A DNA stretch of 64,000 nucleotides from Fodinicola acaciae (GTDB taxonomy: Bacteria; Actinomycetota; Actinomycetes; Mycobacteriales; HKI-0501): assembly GCF_010993745.1 (NCBI RefSeq), contig NZ_WOTN01000003.1, forward strand, positions 930,001 to 994,000. The letters are read 5' to 3'. This document shows positions 60,244 through 64,000 of the stretch, in pieces. The position numbers and the translations under genes are program-made. Below the pieces are notes generated by a model. The model was not told where the DNA came from, ran no database searches, and worked only from the letters and a program-made list of their open reading frames with translations. Each line of letters opens with the position of its first letter. Positions within the stretch are counted from its first letter, which is position 1.

Positions 60244-60818
60244 CCGCGCCGGATCCGATACTCGACCACGGTCGCCAGCACCCGCTGCCCCAAGTCCAGA
60301 ACAAGCGCGGCCGTGATCGCACCGAGCGCCTTGCCGAGCAGTTGACCTGGCAGCAGATTCCAGGTTCCAAACGCAGCCCCGACAAACACAACGCTGTCGA
60401 CGACGCCGCCCGTCGCGACGGCGAGCAGTGCACCGATCGTGCGCCGGCGGCCGGCCAGCCGTGCGTACACGGCGAAGGCTGCTCCTTCGGCGAGGACGAA
60501 CGCTGCGGCGCTGGCGGTGGCGATGGTCGGTCCGGCGGTCGCGTACGACAACGCAGCGCCGGCGGCCATGACCGTCCAGGTGCCACAGGTGCCGAATGCG
60601 CGCTGGACGAGATTGCGCAGCACCAGCAGGACGCCGACGGCGTAGACGCCGGCGGGCGCGGTCAACCCGAACCCGATCGGCACCGCCCCGCACCAAGCGG
60701 TGAGGGAATTGGCTGCCACGACCGCCGCGGCATATCCGACCGCGGCAACGACACCGCTGCTCGTACGGATCCGGGCGGTCGATGCACCGGCAGCTGGCAG
60801 GGCGGCGTACGAAGGCAT
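60240..60818 (-). CDS. VUT/YhhQ-family transporter (queuosine precursor type)
   Basis: ATG 60818 gives a 192-residue protein with about five or six membrane helices. It shows VVAANSLTAWCGAVPIGFGL, GVYAVGVLLVLRNLVQRAFG, FVLAEGAAFAVYARLAGRR and VVDSVVFVGAAFGTWNLLPG, the arrangement of VUT/YhhQ membrane proteins, which import preQ0/preQ1-type queuosine precursors. Its stop overlaps the ATG of the DpdA-family gene, so import and DNA modification would be coupled. An RNA hairpin at 60910-60950 separates this pair from the conjugation genes upstream. Confidence 0.82.
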   Translation of the reverse strand: MPSYAALPAAGASTARIRTSSGVVAAVGYAAAVVAANSLTAWCGAVPIGFGLTAPAGVYAVGVLLVLRNLVQRAFGTCGTWTVMAAGAALSYATAGPTIATASAAAFVLAEGAAFAVYARLAGRRRTIGALLAVATGGVVDSVVFVGAAFGTWNLLPGQLLGKALGAITAALVLDLGQRVLATVVEYRIRRG

Positions 60819-60909
60819 GGCGGTGGTCTCCACAGGTGGGCGTGACGACCCGTGGGATGGGTCCACGAGGCAGGCGGCGGGGATAGGGGGACTGGCTGGC
60901 TACACGGAG

Positions 60910-60950
60910 ATCGGTGGTGGTGTCGCGCATGGGTCTGCGCCACCACCGAT
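60910..60950 (-). terminator. 11-bp hairpin separating conjugation genes from the transporter/DpdA pair
   Basis: ATCGGTGGTGG (60910-60920) and CCACCACCGAT (60940-60950) flank a 19-nt loop, 21 bp past the stop of the small membrane protein gene. Placement suggests a terminator, making VUT-DpdA its own transcription unit. Confidence 0.6.
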
Positions 60951-60970
60951 CGACTGGGGACTGCGACGAC

Positions 60971-61222
60971 TCAGCGGATGTAGGAAAATCCGGGGAACCT
61001 CGGGAAGCCGATCCACGGCAGATACGCGCCGAGCGCCAGATACGGCAGCAGTCGGATAACCAGGAAGAACCCGACGGCCAGCAGCACGACGGTGGTGATG
61101 GTGCCGGCCACAGCCGCAAGGACGTACCAGCCGCTGTAGGGATCGCGCGACGGCGAGGACGGGGCGGGAGTGGTCGACGGCTGCGGCGTCGTCGGGAGAG
61201 ACGAGATGGGAGTGGTGGGCAT
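60971..61222 (-). CDS. Small membrane protein of the conjugation module
   Basis: The 83-residue protein begins with a Pro/Ser/Thr-rich segment (MPTTPISSLPTTPQPSTTPA). One long hydrophobic stretch follows (WYVLAAVAGTITTVVLLAVG, then FFLVIRLLPYLALGAYL), most likely two membrane passes, ending FPRFPGFSYIR. It lies 14 bp downstream of the VirB4-like gene. The size and place fit a minor subunit of the transfer channel. Confidence 0.68.
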   Translation of the reverse strand: MPTTPISSLPTTPQPSTTPAPSSPSRDPYSGWYVLAAVAGTITTVVLLAVGFFLVIRLLPYLALGAYLPWIGFPRFPGFSYIR

Positions 61223-61236
61223 GGCGGATTCCTCTC

Positions 61237-63078
61237 TCAGCGGGGCCGACGGATGGTCGGTGGCACTGACGGTTGGTCGGGATTCCTGAACTCCGGGTCA
61301 GTCCGGATGACGGCCTGTTCCTCGGGCGAGGCGAGGGCGTGGACGCCGACGCGGTGGCGCCCGGCGATCAGGAGCGCGTGGCCGCGTTGGGCGGTGGCCA
61401 GGAAGCTGCGTTCGCCGGCAGTCAGCCGAAACGCGGCGGTGATGGCGTCCAGCGCCTGGGGCGCCTGCCCGAGCAGGACGTGCGTGGACGCGTTGTTGAG
61501 GACGGCCTTGCCGAGATCGGACTGCAACACGTCGTCCACGTCCTGAGTGGTGACGGTCAGTGCCCCGTTGTTCTTGCGAATGGATTTCGCCAGGCGGTAC
61601 AGGAATTGGGCGCCGTGGCCGTCGCGGAGCAAGGTCCAGGCTTCGTCGACGTACACCAGGTGCCGCCGGCCACGCTGCCGGTCGGTGATGGTGCGCCAGA
61701 CCGCGTCCAGCACTAGCAGGGTGCCGGCGGCATGCAGCTCGGGCGGCAGCCGGCGCAGCGAGTAGACGGTCAGATGCCCGCCGGCGCGCGCGGTGGTCGG
61801 GCCGGCGAACAGCATCGAATGGCTGCCGGTGACGTACGGCGCGAGCCGTTCGGCCAACTCGGCGCCGATGTCGCCGACCGCGCCGCCCTGCTCGCGCAGG
61901 GCGGTGGCGAGGTCGGCCATCAGCGGCGCGGGGCGGCGCCAGGTGCGCGGGTCGCTGTTGATCCCGGCCGCCCGGTAGGTGGCCATGATCGCCGTGTCGA
62001 GAACGGCGGACTCGGCGGCCGTCAAGGGCTGGCGCAGCAGGGTGTTGATCAGGGTGTGCAGGAACAGCACCTGTTCGGTCAACCCGTCGGTGTCCGGTGT
62101 CGGTGCGGGGAGATCGAACGGGTTGAGGTGCACGCCGCGCTGTCCGAGCGCGATGGTGATGCCGCCGACCATGCCGGCGAGGTCGACGTACTCGTCCTCC
62201 GGGTCGATGACGGTGGCATCGGCGTCCTGATACAGGTGCCGCAACAAATCCAGCTTGGTCAGGTAGGACTTGCCGGCGCCGCTGCGACCGAGGACGACCA
62301 TGTTGGCGTTGTCCTGCCGCCACCGGTCCCACACCACGACACCCGGCGAGGACAGGTTTGTGCCGTACAGCACCCCATGGCCGAGGTCGGTCGGCCGGGT
62401 CGGATCCGGCGCCGGCAGGTCCGGCGACGTGAACGGCATCGCCGATGCCAACGCGGACGTGTCCATCGTGCGGGTCAGACGGAGGTGGTCGACCGCGACC
62501 GGGAGGGTAGAGGTCCAACCGGCCAGAGCACGCCACGTGGTGGGAGTGGCGCGCAGCAGGAGGGACTCGGCCAGCGCGGTCACCTCGGCCACGTCCTGTT
62601 CCAGCTGCTCGACGGTGGTCGCATGGACGGTGAGGTAGAGGCCGAGCCGGAACAGCCGATCCTGACCGCGGGCGAGCCGGTGAGCGAGGTCAGCGGCGTC
62701 AGTGGCGGCGGCCTCGATCTCGGGATCGTCGAGGTGCCCGTGGTCAGCGGCATAGCGCCGGTTGGCTTCGAACTTCTCCCGCTGTTTCTTCAGTTGACGC
62801 GCGGCGGTGGCCGCATCGATCGGGTCGATGTGCAGCGTCACGTCCAGGTGGGCGGGAAACGCGGCCAGTGGCTCCAGCCAGCCGGCGCCGACCTCCGCGG
62901 GATAGCCCGTGACCGCGAGCACGGCGGCATATCCGTGGCCGGCGCGCACATGCCGGGCGGCGACAGTAATCCCGTCCGGCGCGAGCCGACCCCCTGCCTC
63001 TTCCCCGGCCTTTGAGGCGTCGTCGATCGTGTTGCTGGCCAGGCGTCGGCCATGTAGTAGCAGGTCGCGCAGCATCAC
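61237..63078 (-). CDS. VirB4-like conjugation ATPase
   Basis: GTG 63078 (ATG 63075 is the next codon) has AGGAGG 7 nt upstream, overlapping the stop of the PrgI-like gene region. The roughly 613-residue protein has LRDLLLHGRRLASNTID, an N-terminal VirB4 domain, Walker A VVLGRSGAGKSYLTK, IDPEDEYVDLAGMVGG and Walker B HLVYVDEAWTLLRD, followed by TVTTQDVDDVLQSD. VirB4 energises assembly of type IV secretion channels. The ORF reaches further upstream, but the Shine-Dalgarno fixes the start. Confidence 0.9.
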   Translation of the reverse strand: MMLRDLLLHGRRLASNTIDDASKAGEEAGGRLAPDGITVAARHVRAGHGYAAVLAVTGYPAEVGAGWLEPLAAFPAHLDVTLHIDPIDAATAARQLKKQREKFEANRRYAADHGHLDDPEIEAAATDAADLAHRLARGQDRLFRLGLYLTVHATTVEQLEQDVAEVTALAESLLLRATPTTWRALAGWTSTLPVAVDHLRLTRTMDTSALASAMPFTSPDLPAPDPTRPTDLGHGVLYGTNLSSPGVVVWDRWRQDNANMVVLGRSGAGKSYLTKLDLLRHLYQDADATVIDPEDEYVDLAGMVGGITIALGQRGVHLNPFDLPAPTPDTDGLTEQVLFLHTLINTLLRQPLTAAESAVLDTAIMATYRAAGINSDPRTWRRPAPLMADLATALREQGGAVGDIGAELAERLAPYVTGSHSMLFAGPTTARAGGHLTVYSLRRLPPELHAAGTLLVLDAVWRTITDRQRGRRHLVYVDEAWTLLRDGHGAQFLYRLAKSIRKNNGALTVTTQDVDDVLQSDLGKAVLNNASTHVLLGQAPQALDAITAAFRLTAGERSFLATAQRGHALLIAGRHRVGVHALASPEEQAVIRTDPEFRNPDQPSVPPTIRRPR

Positions 63079-63082
63079 GGGC

Positions 63083-64000
63083 TCACCTCCTGTAAGCCGC
63101 CGGAGGCGACGCGCACGCCGCTGGCCCGGTTGCGGCGGTGATGATGGCGTCGGCACTCGCGTATCCAGCGCTGTTGTCGGTCCCGTCCTGGTACGGCCGG
63201 TAGGGGTCGGCGGCCTCGGCGATCACCCGCGCCGCCCGCGCTCCGTCCAATACCTGGGCGGTGACTTCGCACCCGGCCAGCGCGCTGGCAGTGCGGGCGG
63301 CGGTGTGCGTGACACGGGCGGCGGCGGCCGGACCGGTGCCTGGTTGGCGAACGGCGACCAGGACGCCGCGGTGCAGTAACTCGTGCCGCTGCGCCAACTC
63401 CCGGACGAACGTGGCGTGGCCACGCGCCGCGGCCTCCAACGCCGGGTGCGCGAGCGCCGGCGCGGTGGCCTCGATGCGGTCGGCGACACCGGCCAGGTCG
63501 AGCCGGTGGGTACGCACCACGATCTGCGCTGGCGCGTCGAGCGCGTTCAGCCAGCCGGCGAACCCGGCCACCAACCCGTCCTGCTCGGCCGCGGTGCGCA
63601 GCTGGAAGTTGACGGTGGATGCGGCGGTGATGATCGCGTACCCGTCGCGGCCGAGATCGATCACGCCGGCGTCGGCGACATCTCGTACCGGCATCCGCAG
63701 TAGCCCGGCAGCTGCCGGCCGTACGCCTGCCGAGTCAGAGTGTTGGGCGACATTCACCCAGCCCGGCGCTGCTTCCGAGGGCGTGCTGCCCGCCGGGGTG
63801 AGATGGCGACGCCGCAGCCGGTGTCGGGCGGCTGCCAGCAGCCACTGGTCCAGGGTCAGGCCGTCGCGGCGACCGACGACCAGCGCGAGAGCGGCGGCGC
63901 CGGCGGGAAGTGTGATCCCACCGAGTAGCCACATCGGCAGGTGCCTGGAGGCGAGCATCCATAGCCCCCACAGCCCCATCCCGGCGATCGCCAGGACCGC
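63083..64000 (-). CDS. PrgI-like conjugation protein (5' end outside the window)
   Basis: The frame is open to the right edge, so the N-terminus may lie beyond 64000; the ATG at 63979 sits inside an apparent membrane helix. The visible roughly 305 residues have two hydrophobic segments (GMGLWGLWMLASRHLPMWLL, GGITLPAGAAALALVVG) followed by RRDGLTLDQWLLAAARHRLR, the signature of PrgI-family proteins found next to VirB4. A large cytoplasmic domain follows, with RMPVRDVADAGVIDLGRDGY and AEQDGLVAGFAGWLNALDAP. Its stop precedes the VirB4 start by 4 bp. Confidence 0.78.
   Translation of the reverse strand, partial: AVLAIAGMGLWGLWMLASRHLPMWLLGGITLPAGAAALALVVGRRDGLTLDQWLLAAARHRLRRRHLTPAGSTPSEAAPGWVNVAQHSDSAGVRPAAAGLLRMPVRDVADAGVIDLGRDGYAIITAASTVNFQLRTAAEQDGLVAGFAGWLNALDAPAQIVVRTHRLDLAGVADRIEATAPALAHPALEAAARGHATFVRELAQRHELLHRGVLVAVRQPGTGPAAAARVTHTAARTASALAGCEVTAQVLDGARAARVIAEAADPYRPYQDGTDNSAGYASADAIITAATGPAACASPPAAYRR

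Overview
The window is high-GC actinomycete DNA. The support is Xre/DUF397 regulator pairs, an FxLD-type lanthipeptide cluster, DUF2637 and DUF3560 proteins, GTG/ATG starts coupled by 4-nt overlaps, and rare TTA leucine codons concentrated in accessory genes. The genus cannot be fixed from sequence alone. No rRNA, tRNA, CRISPR array or integrase was recognised.

Region 1 (1-12.7 kb): a partial MBL-fold hydrolase, an Xre/TPR regulator and a small protein form a minus-strand operon. Divergent from it is an Xre(DUF5753)/DUF397 pair. Next comes a tightly coupled plus-strand series of small uncharacterised genes (primase/polymerase-like, membrane, zinc-ribbon). It runs directly into a class I FxLD-type lanthipeptide cluster: precursor, hairpin, full-length LanB dehydratase, LanC cyclase and an FxLD-system isoaspartyl-type methyltransferase.

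Region 2 (12.9-23.2 kb): the C-terminal part of a NPPF-type methyltransferase; a 1403-residue STAND ATPase with an Mrr-like nuclease N-terminus (Avs-like defence candidate); a decayed methyltransferase; a secreted tripeptidyl-aminopeptidase-like hydrolase; a HEAT-repeat protein; and an ORF in which a host gene is fused to an IS3 remnant.

Region 3 (23.3-36.2 kb): a metabolic island. A GAF/PucR regulator, an acyl-CoA ligase and an SDR run rightwards. A convergent operon encodes an alpha/beta hydrolase and a LivKHMGF-type transporter with LivM and LivG fused. Together these suggest import, hydrolysis, CoA activation and oxidation of an organic acid or ester. A secreted PHB-depolymerase-like esterase and an SDR diverge from an AT-rich promoter.

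Region 4 (36.2-43.9 kb): insertion-sequence debris, including an IS21 element with perfect terminal repeats whose transposase has an ISL3-derived N-terminus and a decayed IS3 copy. A sigma factor with a membrane-anchored propeller protein, and a truncated secreted protein, lie between them.

Region 5 (44-64 kb, minus strand): a conjugative-element backbone running in from the right edge. It includes PrgI-like, VirB4-like and VirD4-like proteins, ArdA anti-restriction, replication-relaxation, DUF2637, HTH and DUF3560 proteins and many small cargo genes. It also carries a DpdA-family transglycosylase coupled to a VUT/YhhQ-family queuosine-precursor transporter, a candidate minimal system for 7-deazaguanine DNA modification. 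The backbone ends in the N-terminal part of a methyltransferase, whose type matches the C-terminal part at 12.9 kb, and in a stand-alone SpaB_C-type (thiopeptide-type) protein with a helical partner. The 13.5-46.2 kb interval may therefore have been inserted into, or rearranged within, the mobile element.
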